Counted from the first letter of the stretch, positions 16,735-25,815 are shown. The stretch is DNA of 64,000 bases from Streptosporangium saharense (GCF_014203715.1 NZ_JACHJP010000001.1:722432-786431), one strand, 5' to 3'. Notes: a model not told the origin generated them from the letters alone. A program made the numbers and translations.

Positions 16735-16758
16735 GCGGACCCGGACCCGGACCCGGAC
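16735..16758. repeat. Hexamer tandem repeat (CCGGAC)
   Basis: Three perfect CCGGAC units (16741-16758) are preceded by one GCGGAC unit, in the 175-bp spacer between the amidase and CoA-transferase genes. Probably replication slippage; no other feature is seen in that spacer. Confidence 0.8.
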
Positions 16759-16780
16759 GCGTGGGCGAGGACGTGTGCCC

Positions 16781-18202
16781 TCATGTCATGACCTCCGGCC
16801 AGCGCGGCCGCCGCTCGACCGCAGCCCCGACCAGGAACGGCGTGGTGTCGTCGAACGGCCGCCCGACGATCTGCACCCCGGTGGGCACCCCGTTGCCGGC
16901 GATTCCGGACGGTACGGCCAGCACGGGGCAGCGGTTCATGATGTTGAACGGGAGCGCGAGCAACGACTCCAGGTAGTGCCCGAGCCGTTCCCCGTCGATC
17001 TCCGGGCCGTGGTCGAGGTAGTCCTCGCCCGCCACCAGCCCGCTGGTGGCCGCGGTCGGGCAGACGAGCGCGTCGAACCGCTCGAACAGTTCGCCGACGG
17101 GCCGGTAGAGGTCGGACTCGATCGCGAGTCCGTCGAGCACCCCGGCGTCGGCGGCGTTCTCGGCCGCCCACCGCGCGAACGCCCGCGCGTACGGGGTGAG
17201 GTGGGCGCCGGGCGCGCGGTCCTCGGCCGCGACGGCGGCACCGAACCCGTGGTGGAAGTGGATGGCCGCCGCGCGCAGCACCCGTGCCCGCGGCACCAGG
17301 AGCCCGACCTCCTCGACGTGGGCCCCGGCCGCGCGCAGCCGCTCGCCGTACTCCCTGGTGTTGCGGCGGACCACCGGGTCGACCACCCAGTCACCGAGGT
17401 CCTCGGACAGGGCGATCCGCGTCCCGCGCAGGTCGCGGCCGAGCTCGGCGGGGCCGGGCAGCACGTGACGGGGCCGCAGCGAGCCGACGTCCCCCGGGTG
17501 GGGTCCTGCCACGACGTTCTGCGTCAGCGCGACGTCGGCGACGGTACGGCCCAGCACACCGGAGTGCACGTAGGTGTCGAGGTGGTAGGGCGGGTCCACC
17601 GGCACCCGGCCGTGCGGCGGCTTGAACCCGACCACCCCGCTGAACGAGGCGGGCACCCGGATCGATCCCGCGGTGTCCGACCCCGTCGCCAGCACCGTGG
17701 ACCCCGCGGCGAGCGCGGCGCCCGAGCCGCCGGAGGAGCCGCCGGGGGAGAACTCGGGGTTCCACGGGTTGCGGGTGACGCCCCAGAGCGCCGAGTGGGT
17801 GAACGCGGCGGAGGCGAACTCCGAGGCCGTGCTCCTGGCGTGGACGATCACACCGGCGTCGAGGAGGCGCTGGACGAAGACCGAGGTGTGCTCGGCGACG
17901 GTGTCGCGGTGGCGCAGCGACCCCTGGGTCCAGGGCTGTCCCGCGACCGGTTCGTCCTCCTTGACGACGGTGGGCAACCCCTCCAGCGGTCGCGGCGGCT
18001 CGCCCTGGCCCGCGTAGCGGCGTTCGGCCAGTTTGGCCTGCCGCAGCGCCTCGTCGAAGAAGCGGTGGCACAGCGCGTTGACGACCGGCTCGGTCCGTTC
18101 CGCGCGGGCGATCACCGCCTCGGTCAGCTCGACCGGGGACAACCGCCGGGCGCGGAAGGCGCGCAGCGCGTCCGTCGCCGACAGGTGGTGCAGCTCGTCC
18201 AT
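16781..18202 (-). CDS. Amidase-signature (AS) family amidase
   Basis: A 473-aa amidase with the Ser-Ser-Lys machinery: Lys81 in LPTVVKED, Ser156 in the PGGSSGGSGAALAAG signature and nucleophile Ser180 in GSDTAGSIRVPA. AS enzymes hydrolyse primary or N-substituted amides. It lies 37 bp after the OCD-like gene within the carnitine-type operon, where it might act on an amide form of the substrate. A 175-bp gap to the next gene contains only the hexamer repeat, so an internal promoter is possible. Confidence 0.88.
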   Translation of the reverse strand: MDELHHLSATDALRAFRARRLSPVELTEAVIARAERTEPVVNALCHRFFDEALRQAKLAERRYAGQGEPPRPLEGLPTVVKEDEPVAGQPWTQGSLRHRDTVAEHTSVFVQRLLDAGVIVHARSTASEFASAAFTHSALWGVTRNPWNPEFSPGGSSGGSGAALAAGSTVLATGSDTAGSIRVPASFSGVVGFKPPHGRVPVDPPYHLDTYVHSGVLGRTVADVALTQNVVAGPHPGDVGSLRPRHVLPGPAELGRDLRGTRIALSEDLGDWVVDPVVRRNTREYGERLRAAGAHVEEVGLLVPRARVLRAAAIHFHHGFGAAVAAEDRAPGAHLTPYARAFARWAAENAADAGVLDGLAIESDLYRPVGELFERFDALVCPTAATSGLVAGEDYLDHGPEIDGERLGHYLESLLALPFNIMNRCPVLAVPSGIAGNGVPTGVQIVGRPFDDTTPFLVGAAVERRPRWPEVMT

Positions 18203-18239
18203 CGGGTCCTTCGCTCTCGTCGTGGTCGGCGCGCCCGGA

Positions 18240-19196
18240 TCACCAGGCGATCTCCTGCCCGGCCCCCAGCGCCTCGGCGCGTTCGATGACGTGCCACGCG
18301 GCGGCGGCGTCCTGCACGCCGAGGCCGACGCTCAGGTAGGTCACCAGGTCGTCCGGGCGCCGTCGCGCGGTCGCGCGTCCGCCCAGCACCTCGCCGAGCG
18401 CCAGCAGTTCCATCGGCCGTCCGGCGACCACCGGCCCGGCGTGGGCGCGGGCGGTCGGCACGTGGTCGACGACGACCGCGGCGCTGGCCTCAAGCAGGTC
18501 CGTGCCGACCTCAAGGCGGTGCTCCTCGAAGGAGCCGATGCTCACCACGGTGGCGCCGGGGCGCAGCAGTCCGGGCGGGAGGATCGGCTCGGTGGCGAGC
18601 GTCGCGCAGACCACGACGTCGGCCTCGGCCACCGCGTGGGCCACGTCGGCGACGGCGCGCACGGGATACCCGTCCGCGGCCAGCTCTCGGGCCGTCCGCT
18701 CGCGTTCCGCGAGGTCCGGGGACCACATGGTCACCTCCCGCAGCGGGAGCACCCGGGAGATCGAGCGGACGTGGGCGCGTCCCTGGGTGCCCGCACCGAG
18801 CACCGCGAGCCGGGCCGCGCCGGGCCGGGCGAGCTCCGCGACCGCCACCGCGCTCGCCGCCGACGTCCGCAGCGTGGTGACGGCGCCGCCGTCCAGCACC
18901 GCGACGGGCGCCCCGGTCTCCGGATGCAGCGCCACCAGCACGGCGTGGATCGAGGGCAGGCCCAGCGCGTGGTTGCCGGGGTTGACGCTGCCGAACTTCG
19001 ACACCGGTCCGGTCGCCGCGTCCAGGCGGGCGGCGTAACAGAAGACGGTGGAGCGCGCGCCGTACGGGCCGCCGCCGATCTTGTCAGGCTGCCAGGCCTC
19101 GCCGGTGGCCAGCGCCGTGAACGCCGTCCGCTGGGTCGCGATCGCCGCGTCCAGGTCGAGCAGGGCGTGCACGTCGGCCGCGGTGAGCAGTCTCAT
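18240..19196 (-). CDS. Ornithine cyclodeaminase/mu-crystallin family protein
   Basis: A 318-aa NAD(P)-binding protein. It has the N-terminal LLTAADVHALLDLDAAI helix, a middle AVLGAGTQGRAHV dinucleotide-binding loop, and VSIGSFEEHRLEV typical of the family. Members include ornithine cyclodeaminase, alanine dehydrogenase and ketimine reductases. The start ATG overlaps the thioesterase stop by 4 bp. In this operon an imine/amine redox or cyclising role is inferred; canonical carnitine pathways do not need such an enzyme, so the true substrate may be a relative of carnitine. Confidence 0.83.
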   Translation of the reverse strand: MRLLTAADVHALLDLDAAIATQRTAFTALATGEAWQPDKIGGGPYGARSTVFCYAARLDAATGPVSKFGSVNPGNHALGLPSIHAVLVALHPETGAPVAVLDGGAVTTLRTSAASAVAVAELARPGAARLAVLGAGTQGRAHVRSISRVLPLREVTMWSPDLAERERTARELAADGYPVRAVADVAHAVAEADVVVCATLATEPILPPGLLRPGATVVSIGSFEEHRLEVGTDLLEASAAVVVDHVPTARAHAGPVVAGRPMELLALGEVLGGRATARRRPDDLVTYLSVGLGVQDAAAAWHVIERAEALGAGQEIAW

Positions 19197-19636
19197 CGCC
19201 GCCACACCCGGCCCGCGGCCTGGGGAACCGGCCGGAGCCGTACCTCGGCGGCGGCACGCACCGCGTCGGGGAAGGGACAGGAGGTGCCGCTGGGGATGTC
19301 GACGTGGACGCCGAGCACCTCCGCCGTGGCCCGCGACCGGCCGTCCGCGGCCATCTCGTGCCACAGCAGCAGCCGCTTCGCGTCCACCCCGATCACCGTG
19401 GTGCGCACCTCAAGCCGTTCGCCCGGCAGCACCTGGTCGAGATAGCGCAGGTGGGCCTCGACCGTGAACAGCGAGCGCCCTGTCTCGGTGCGGTAGGCCG
19501 GAGCCATCCCCACGTGCGCCATCGCGTGTTCGGTCGCCTCTCCGAACACCAGCACGTAGTACGCCTCGCTGAGGTGCCCGTTGGCGTCGATCCACTCGTC
19601 CCTGACGGGCCGGTGCAGCGGCGGGACGGCGTTCAC
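19193..19636 (-). CDS. Hotdog-fold acyl-CoA thioesterase
   Basis: A 147-aa 4HBT-type thioesterase: PVRDEWIDANGHLSEAYYV is the family's active-site strand/helix (Asp-x-x-Gly/Asn-His pattern), followed by VEAHLRYLDQVLPGERL. GTG 19636 follows GGGAGGTGGGGG and overlaps the dehydrogenase stop. In carnitine-degrading bacteria the equivalent gene, sometimes fused to carnitine dehydrogenase, hydrolyses betainyl-CoA to glycine betaine; the adjacency here is the same. Confidence 0.83.
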   Translation of the reverse strand: MNAVPPLHRPVRDEWIDANGHLSEAYYVLVFGEATEHAMAHVGMAPAYRTETGRSLFTVEAHLRYLDQVLPGERLEVRTTVIGVDAKRLLLWHEMAADGRSRATAEVLGVHVDIPSGTSCPFPDAVRAAAEVRLRPVPQAAGRVWRR

Positions 19637-20592
19637 GCCCCCACCTCCCGCAGCGCCCGCAGGACCGCGATCAGCCGCCGGTCCCGTTCGGTGATCAGGT
19701 CCGCGGTGGACCGGCCCTCGGTGACCTGGGCCGCTCCCGTCACCAGCGCCTCCCGCAGGCTGCCGGTGAGCGCCGGGCTCGCCAGCCGGGTCCACGGATA
19801 CTCCAGCGCCGGACCGAAGTGGTCGAGCGCGTGCGCCATGCCGCCCTCGCCACCGGCCAGGTGGAAGGTGGTGCACGGCCCGTGGAACGGCCAGCGTAGT
19901 CCGGGCCCCGCGGTCACGGCGGTCTCGATCTGGGCGACGGTGGCCTCGCCCGCGTCGAGCATGTGCAGCGCCTCCCGCCACAGCGCCTCCTGCAGGCGGT
20001 TGGCGATGAACCCGGGCACCTCGCGGTCCATCACGATCACGGTCTTGCCGGTCAGCGTGTAGAACTCCTCGGCCCAGGTGACCGCGGCCCGGTGCGTGCG
20101 TTCCCCGCCGACGACCTCGACCAGCGGCACCAGGTAGGGCGGGTTGAACGGATGCCCGACGACAAGCCGTTCCGGGTGTACGGCGGAAGCCTGCATGTCG
20201 GTCATCCGGTATCCGGACGTGGACGAGCCGATCACGATGCCGGGGGGCGCCGCGGCGTCGATGCGGGCGAGAAGGCCGGACTTCAGCCCGAGGTCCTCCG
20301 GCGCGCTCTCCTGCACGAACTCGGCGTCGGCGACGGCCTCCTCAAGGGTGGCCGCGACCGTGAGGTTGTCGCGGGTGGCGCCGTCCGCGAGCCCGAGGGT
20401 CTCCAGCGCGGGCCACGCGGCGTCGACGAGCCTGCGCAGCCGGTCCCCGGCGTCGGGCGCGGGGTCCCACGCGGTGACCCGGCGGCCACGGGCCAGGAAG
20501 TGCGCCACCCAGCCGCCGCCGATGACACCGGCTCCCACACAGGCGATCCGGTCGACGGCGCCAGGCGCGACGGATGGTTGCCACATGCTCAT
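19633..20592 (-). CDS. L-carnitine dehydrogenase-like 3-hydroxyacyl dehydrogenase
   Basis: A 319-aa NAD+-dependent dehydrogenase with an N-terminal Rossmann loop (GAGVIGGGWVAHFL), the FVQESAPE and HPFNPPYLVPLVEVVGGERT motifs, the family EVPGFIANRLQEALWREALH helix and GLRWPFHGP. These segments match what I recall of Pseudomonas carnitine dehydrogenase better than fatty-acid HADs. It would oxidise a 3-hydroxy acid to the 3-keto acid used by BKACE. The start is ambiguous (GTG 20595, ATG 20592, ATG 20586); the last has the best spacing to GAGG. It overlaps the permease stop. Confidence 0.82.
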   Translation of the reverse strand: MSMWQPSVAPGAVDRIACVGAGVIGGGWVAHFLARGRRVTAWDPAPDAGDRLRRLVDAAWPALETLGLADGATRDNLTVAATLEEAVADAEFVQESAPEDLGLKSGLLARIDAAAPPGIVIGSSTSGYRMTDMQASAVHPERLVVGHPFNPPYLVPLVEVVGGERTHRAAVTWAEEFYTLTGKTVIVMDREVPGFIANRLQEALWREALHMLDAGEATVAQIETAVTAGPGLRWPFHGPCTTFHLAGGEGGMAHALDHFGPALEYPWTRLASPALTGSLREALVTGAAQVTEGRSTADLITERDRRLIAVLRALREVGA

Positions 20593-22010
20593 CACCTCGG
20601 GTTCTCAGGGGTCGGGGTCCGCTCGCCGAGACGGCGAACGGCGTAGAGGGTCATGGCCAGGGCCAGCACGCCGAACCCGATCAGCTCGTCACGCCAGCTT
20701 CCGTAGCCGGTCAGCTCCGGATTGAGTACGGCGACCACCAGCAGCAGCAGGTTGATCCCGGCGAGGGCGGCGGAGACCGCCACCCAGGACCGGTGCAGCC
20801 GGAAGGTCCGGTCGGGGGTCGTGTTCGCCCGCCGCAGCACCACGTAGCCGGAGAGCGCGATGACGACGGAGATCATGTAGCCGACGTTCGAGGCGAACAC
20901 GACGCCCAGCAGGTTGCCGATGAACACGACCAGGCCGATGTTGACCAGCAGCCCGACGGTCATGGCACGGGCGGGCATCCCCGCGGAGTTGAGGACGCCG
21001 AGGCCGCGGACGGTCAGCCCCTCGACCGCCATGCCGTGCAGGGCACGCCCGCTGTCGGCGGTCGCCACCGACATGAGGTTGAGCATGGCCAGGCACAGCA
21101 CGACCACGGCGAGCCAGCCGGCACCGCCGAACAGGTTCTCGAACATCACGACGGTGAATCCGAGAGGCTCGGTCGCGATGGCAGCCTCGCCCGTCGTGCC
21201 CGCGGCGAGGATCGGCATCAGCACGAACACGCCCAGCGCGGCGACGCCCGACGAGACGAGCGCCCGGGGGGCGTCCGAGCGCGGGTCGCGGTACTCCGGG
21301 GTGAACGTGGCGGCGACCTCGGTGCCGTAGACGGTCCAGCCCATGAGGAACAGCCACACGCACGCGACCACGAACGACGACTGCCCGTCGCCGCCGAGAC
21401 CCCAGGACAGCCGGTCCAGGCGCAGGTTCCCGGTGAGGAGCGCCGTCGCGGCGGCCACCGCGAGCACCACCAGCACCAGGACGTTGACGATCGTGCTCAG
21501 CCGTACGGCGGGCCGGATCCCTGCGGTGTTGAGCAGCCACACCAGCACCAGCGCGGCCACCGCGACGGTGTGCGCGCTGCCCAGATGCAGGGGACCGACC
21601 CGCAGGATCCCGGTCTCCGGGAGCCACTGCGCCCTGATCAGCTCGCCGATCACGAGCGCGTTCCCGGCCAGGCCGAACGACCATCCGATCCAGTAGCCCG
21701 CCGAGGCGAGGGCTCCGAGCGGGCGGCTGCGGCCTTTCCAGGCGGCCGAGGCGTAGAGCGCGATGCCGCCGGGTTTGTCCGGGAACATCGCCGCCATCTC
21801 GGCGTACACGAAGTTCTGGCCGATCGCGAGCAGCCCCGACACGGCGAGCAGCGCGACGGCCGCCCACGCGCCGAGCGCGCCGGTCCAGTAACCGACCAGT
21901 GCGAAGGCGCTGGCGGGCAGCGCGATCGCCAGCGAGAACGCGTCCCGCCAGGTCATCACGCGATGGAACCGCTGAGAAGGGTTTTCAAGATGGGTGGGGG
22001 GTTTGGACAT
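20592..22010 (-). CDS. APC-superfamily amino acid/amine permease
   Basis: A 472-aa membrane protein with about twelve hydrophobic helices, the APC-style first helix (WRDAFSLAIALPASAFALVGYW) and a PDKPGGIALYAS consensus in helix 3. ATG 22010 follows AAGGAG. It is the first gene of the minus-strand operon and overlaps the dehydrogenase gene, so it probably imports the pathway substrate, which would be a zwitterionic amino acid-like compound. Confidence 0.87.
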   Translation of the reverse strand: MSKPPTHLENPSQRFHRVMTWRDAFSLAIALPASAFALVGYWTGALGAWAAVALLAVSGLLAIGQNFVYAEMAAMFPDKPGGIALYASAAWKGRSRPLGALASAGYWIGWSFGLAGNALVIGELIRAQWLPETGILRVGPLHLGSAHTVAVAALVLVWLLNTAGIRPAVRLSTIVNVLVLVVLAVAAATALLTGNLRLDRLSWGLGGDGQSSFVVACVWLFLMGWTVYGTEVAATFTPEYRDPRSDAPRALVSSGVAALGVFVLMPILAAGTTGEAAIATEPLGFTVVMFENLFGGAGWLAVVVLCLAMLNLMSVATADSGRALHGMAVEGLTVRGLGVLNSAGMPARAMTVGLLVNIGLVVFIGNLLGVVFASNVGYMISVVIALSGYVVLRRANTTPDRTFRLHRSWVAVSAALAGINLLLLVVAVLNPELTGYGSWRDELIGFGVLALAMTLYAVRRLGERTPTPENPR

Positions 22011-22109
22011 GGCGGTCTCCTTCCGTCGCCATTGCCCAGAAGGCGATCACTCCGGTCAGCGCCTGGGCGGTGACGGAGAATCAGCCGCACAGAAGAGGTG
22101 CTGCGGCAT

Positions 22110-22139
22110 GGATAAATCGTCATCTCCTGTTTGGGATAA
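22110..22139. promoter_or_regulatory. Direct repeats GGATAA in divergent LysR/permease promoter region
   Basis: GGATAAATC (22110-22118) and GGATAAGTC (22134-22142) recur 24 bp apart in the 177-bp region between the permease and LysR starts, in otherwise AT-richer DNA. Spacing of just over two helical turns suits a LysR-type binding region. Candidate only. Confidence 0.35.
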
Positions 22140-22187
22140 GTCAATTCTCGGATTTTGTTGCTGACCCATAAGTGTTAGCTTCTACCT

Positions 22188-23072
22188 GTGACGCTGGATG
22201 ATCTGCGGGTGTTCGTTGAGGTCTGTGAGCGGGGCAGTTTCACCGCGGTGGCGCGGGCCCTGTCGTGCAGTCAGTCGGCGGTGAGTCAGCACGTGCGTCG
22301 CCTGGAGCGGGAGTTCGGCCTGAGCCTTCTCGAACGGCGTCCGCGTGGCGTGCTGCCCACGTCGGCCGGGCGGTTGCTGCGTGACGCGGCCGTCGCCGGG
22401 GTGGGTCAGATCGACGCGGCGGCGCTGCGACTGCGCGCGCTGGCGGCCGGTGGGGCGGGTGAGGTGCGGGTCAGCTCGGGAGCCGCGACCGTCCGGCACT
22501 TCATGCCCGAGGCGATCCTGGAGCTGCGCCGTCGCTACCCCGGCGTGCAGCTGACCCTGCGCACGCAGCCGACCACCCGGGCGTGCCTCACCGACCTGGC
22601 CGCGAACCGCGCCGACATCGCCCTGATCTCCATCAGCGGGCCGATCCCCGACGTCGAGCTGCGTCCCCTGGTCGAGCTGCGGTGGTCGCTGGCGGTCAAC
22701 CGCGACGACCCGATGGCGGCGCGGGAGAGCCTGGACGTGGCAGAGCTCGCCGGCATACCGAACATCGTGCTGCCGGTGTCGTCGAGCTCCCGGGGGCGGC
22801 TCGAAGCGGTGCTCGGCGAGGGCGTACTCCCGTCCCAGGCCGTCTCGGACTGGGACACCGCGCTGTTGCTCGCCGAACTGGGGGTGAGCCGGGCCGTCGT
22901 GGCGACCGTCCCCAACTGGGCGCCGTCGGTCCACCCCGACCTCCGGCTGGTGCCGATCCCGGAGCTGCCCGGCCCGACCGCGGGCTGGGCGGCACGCTCA
23001 TGGGCCGACCTTGAGCCGCCCGTCATCGAGTTCGCCGACCTGGTCGCCCACCAGATGCGCGGCTCGAAATGA
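22188..23072 (+). CDS. LysR-family regulator of the carnitine-type operon
   Basis: A 294-aa LysR protein: winged helix-turn-helix LDDLRVFVEVCERGSFTAVA / ALSCSQSAVSQHVRRLE at the N-terminus and a periplasmic-binding-like effector domain. The GTG start has no visible ribosome site, suggesting leaderless translation. It is transcribed away from the eight-gene catabolic operon, the usual LysR geometry, so it very likely controls that operon in response to the substrate. Confidence 0.9.
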   Translation: MTLDDLRVFVEVCERGSFTAVARALSCSQSAVSQHVRRLEREFGLSLLERRPRGVLPTSAGRLLRDAAVAGVGQIDAAALRLRALAAGGAGEVRVSSGAATVRHFMPEAILELRRRYPGVQLTLRTQPTTRACLTDLAANRADIALISISGPIPDVELRPLVELRWSLAVNRDDPMAARESLDVAELAGIPNIVLPVSSSSRGRLEAVLGEGVLPSQAVSDWDTALLLAELGVSRAVVATVPNWAPSVHPDLRLVPIPELPGPTAGWAARSWADLEPPVIEFADLVAHQMRGSK

Positions 23073-23088
23073 CAGGGCGGTAGTCAGG

Positions 23089-23682
23089 TCAGGGGTTCGG
23101 CGGGCGCCACATCGGGAACATCGGCGGGCCGCCGGGCATGAGGATCGGGTCGCCGAGGTCCTGGTAGCCGTGGCGCAGGTAGAGCCTGCGGCTGTCGGTG
23201 CTGCTGGCCTCCAGGTACGCGGGGACGCCCGCCTCGTCGAGCCCGCGGTGATACCCCTCAAGCAGCCGGGTCCCGGTCTTCCGCCTCTGGTGGCCGGGGA
23301 GCACGGCGAGGAACGCCAGGTAGTGGTGCGGGGCGTGGGGGTGGCGCCTGTCCATCTCCTCGCCCATCTGCCCGATGCGCTCCGTGTGGGGACCGGCGAT
23401 GGCCTCCACCCGGGCGTCCCGGTCGGGGATCTCGGGAAGCGGCTCCGTGCCCTTGTGGAACCACACGGCGACGGCGGACATGTCGGCCGTCGCGTGGACC
23501 TCGCCGTGGACGAGGGCGCTCTCGGTGACCATGGAGAAGAAGGGGGGCATCACCCGGCGGCGGTCGTCCTCCGACGGGATCATCCAGGCCGAGATCTCCT
23601 GCGTGTGGAAGGAGGTCGCGATGATCGCGCCGACGGTCTCGGCGGCTCCGGGGACGTTCTGGACACGAATGATCTCTGTCAC
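23089..23682 (-). CDS. GNAT-family N-acetyltransferase
   Basis: A 197-aa GNAT domain: HYLAFLAVLPGHQRRKTGTR carries the acetyl-CoA loop (Q/R-x-x-G/K pattern) and PAYLEASSTDSRRLYLRHGY the C-terminal motif B. GTG 23682 follows GGGAGG and overlaps the permease stop, so translation is coupled. The acceptor is unknown; an amine brought in by the upstream permease is an attractive but unproven idea. Confidence 0.85.
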   Translation of the reverse strand: MTEIIRVQNVPGAAETVGAIIATSFHTQEISAWMIPSEDDRRRVMPPFFSMVTESALVHGEVHATADMSAVAVWFHKGTEPLPEIPDRDARVEAIAGPHTERIGQMGEEMDRRHPHAPHHYLAFLAVLPGHQRRKTGTRLLEGYHRGLDEAGVPAYLEASSTDSRRLYLRHGYQDLGDPILMPGGPPMFPMWRPPNP

Positions 23683-25151
23683 TGGGGCCCTCCCACGGCC
23701 GCCTGGGCACCACGCCCGATGTTCGCGTACACCTTCGGCCGGTTGGCCCGCAGGGCGAGCCCCCACATGACGCCGAGTCCCATGGCGACGAAGTAGACCG
23801 CGGGCATGATCCAGCGCAGCGGGGAGTCGGAGGCCACGCCGAGCACGGTGTCGAAATTGATCATGACGAGCGTGATGACCACGACCAGCAGGACCGAGGA
23901 GATGGCCGGGGCGATCCTGGTCCGCCAGGCGTTCTCCGCGTTGGGGTTCTTGGCGAAGAAGACCAGCACGGAGACCGAGGTCGCCGCCAGCATCATGAGC
24001 AGTCCCAGGCCGCCGAACGATCCGACGGTGAAGAACAGCTGGACGACCGGATCCAGGCCGAAGACCGCGTACACGATGATCGTGATCAGCCCGATGACGC
24101 TCTGCGCCAGCGAGCCGTTGATCGGGGCGCCGGTCCAGGGGGAGGTGCGGCCGAAGGTCTCGGGCAGCACCCTCTCCCTGCCGAGGGCGAAGACGTAGCG
24201 GGAGATCGTGTTGTGGAAGGCGATCAGCGCGGCGAAGAGGCTCGTCACGAAGAGGAGGGAGCCGATGGTGGCGATGGTCGCCCCCAGGTGCTGCCCGGCC
24301 AGGTTGAACAGGAGGTTCGAACTCTGCTCGCGCGAGGTTTCGACGATCTTGTCCGAGCCGATCGGCACGGTCATCGCCCAGGAGGACAGGGCGTAGAGCC
24401 CGGAGATGACGGCGAGCGCGACGTAGGTCGCGATGGGCACCGTACGCCGAGGATCCTTGGTCTCCTCGGAGAACACCACCGACGACTCGAAGCCCGCGAA
24501 GGACGCGATGCAGATCGCGACCACCGCGCCGACCCCGGGGACGAAGAGGTTCGACGGGTCGAAGACGTCGAGGCTGTAGCCCGAGGCCGCCGGGTTGACC
24601 AGGTCCGCGATGTCGAACACGATGACGACGGCTATCTCCGTCAGCAGCAGGACCGACAGGACCTTTCCGTTCACGTCGACCCGCATGAGACCGAGCGCCC
24701 CGGTCAGCACCCAGGCGACCAGCCCGATGACCCACCAGGGCGGGGAGCTTCCGAACCAGTCGGTGATCGGCTGTTGGGCGGCCGCGCCGATCATGCCGTA
24801 GAGCCCCACCTGGAGCGCGTTGTAGGCCAGCAACGCGACCCACGCGGTCGCCACCCCCACCGGCCTGCCAAGTCCTTTCGCGGTGTACGCGTAGAACGCC
24901 CCGGCGTTGACGACGTAACGGGCCATCGTCACGTAGCCGACGGCGAACAGGCCCAGGATGGCTCCGAGCAGGATGAAGGCGAGCGGCACGCCGGACACGC
25001 CGGTCGCGGCGTAGGCGGAGGTCACCGAGCCACCGATGACGGTCAGTGGCGCCGCCGCCGAGATGACGAAGAACACCACCGACGGCACGCCGAGGCGGTC
25101 CTGGGCGAGCGCCGCGGAGACGGCGCTGGCCCTTCGTTCTGTCACGGACAT
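23679..25151 (-). CDS. APC-superfamily amino acid permease
   Basis: A 490-aa protein with roughly twelve membrane helices and an APC fingerprint (FVISAAAPLTVIGGSVTSAY in helix 1, GFESSVVFSEETKDPRRTVP in the conserved helix 6-7 loop). ATG 25151 with AAGGAT upstream is chosen over an upstream in-frame start at 25205 that would overlap the GPP34 gene. It forms a tight unit with the GPP34 gene 28 bp upstream and the GNAT gene downstream. Confidence 0.87.
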   Translation of the reverse strand: MSVTERRASAVSAALAQDRLGVPSVVFFVISAAAPLTVIGGSVTSAYAATGVSGVPLAFILLGAILGLFAVGYVTMARYVVNAGAFYAYTAKGLGRPVGVATAWVALLAYNALQVGLYGMIGAAAQQPITDWFGSSPPWWVIGLVAWVLTGALGLMRVDVNGKVLSVLLLTEIAVVIVFDIADLVNPAASGYSLDVFDPSNLFVPGVGAVVAICIASFAGFESSVVFSEETKDPRRTVPIATYVALAVISGLYALSSWAMTVPIGSDKIVETSREQSSNLLFNLAGQHLGATIATIGSLLFVTSLFAALIAFHNTISRYVFALGRERVLPETFGRTSPWTGAPINGSLAQSVIGLITIIVYAVFGLDPVVQLFFTVGSFGGLGLLMMLAATSVSVLVFFAKNPNAENAWRTRIAPAISSVLLVVVITLVMINFDTVLGVASDSPLRWIMPAVYFVAMGLGVMWGLALRANRPKVYANIGRGAQAAVGGPQ

Positions 25152-25179
25152 GGGGATCCTTGGAATGAGGGAGGGAGGT

Positions 25180-25815
25180 TCACCGGCGGCTGATGATGGA
25201 GTCACCCACGGCAGCCTCGGTCTGGGCGATCAGTTCCCGGAGCGGCGCCGGGAGGGCGGCGATCGAGTCGGCGAAGTACTTCGGGCTCTGCTCCCACAGG
25301 ACGAGCCGGTTGCCGCCGGTCGCGACGAGCAGCCCCAGCAGGACACTGTCCTGGACGTTGAGCCGCTCACCGCGCTGGATCGCCAGGTTGACGCGTCCAC
25401 CGGGCCACGCCGCGACGTTCACGTCGGCCGGTGCCTGCCTCCGCGACAGGCGTCCACCGGGCGGGCGCAGCAGGCCCTCGGCGGTCATCCGGGCCGCCAC
25501 GTCGGCGAGAGCCGTACGGGCGAAGAACTGCAGCCAGGTGTGGAAGCGGTGCGAGGGTTCGGCGATGATGTGGCCCAGGGCGGTTCTGACGAGCGCGTCC
25601 TCCGGCGGCGTCGTGTCGAGAACGACGAGCCGTATCTGCCCCGCTGCCAATCCCACGGTCGTCCGCCCGGTGAGCATCAGCTCTCCCAGGATGGCGGCGG
25701 CAAGCCCCAGACCGGCCAGACGGGCATGAAGCCGTATCCGACCTGTCGAGTTGTCATGCATGACAAAGAACAGGTCGTTGGCCAATCGGGTTCTTGAAGG
25801 ATTAACTCCAACCAC
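25180..25815 (-). CDS. GPP34 (GOLPH3/VPS74-like) family protein
   Basis: LANDLFFVMHDNSTGRIRLH followed by LAGLGLAAAILGELMLTGR is the characteristic GPP34 start; the rest is helical with QRGERLNVQDSVLLGLLVATGG. Eukaryotic members bind PI4P and sort glycosyltransferases; the many actinobacterial paralogues have no settled role. A perfect TATAAT lies at 25852-25857 (minus strand), so transcription should start near 25845. That excludes the longer ATG start at 25875; GTG 25815 is the best remaining start, although TTG 25785 cannot be ruled out. Confidence 0.75.
   Translation of the reverse strand: MVGVNPSRTRLANDLFFVMHDNSTGRIRLHARLAGLGLAAAILGELMLTGRTTVGLAAGQIRLVVLDTTPPEDALVRTALGHIIAEPSHRFHTWLQFFARTALADVAARMTAEGLLRPPGGRLSRRQAPADVNVAAWPGGRVNLAIQRGERLNVQDSVLLGLLVATGGNRLVLWEQSPKYFADSIAALPAPLRELIAQTEAAVGDSIISRR

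Noticed and set aside
13429-16791. Plus-strand open frame of about 1,120 codons opposite BKACE and CoA-transferase
   Set aside because: No recognisable domain, low-complexity Arg/Gly/Pro product, and the opposite strand carries complete recognised enzymes.
25751-25766. Perfect 16-bp palindrome TTGTCATGCATGACAA
   Set aside because: It lies inside the GPP34 coding sequence where it simply encodes the conserved FVMHDN stretch; no partner site was found.
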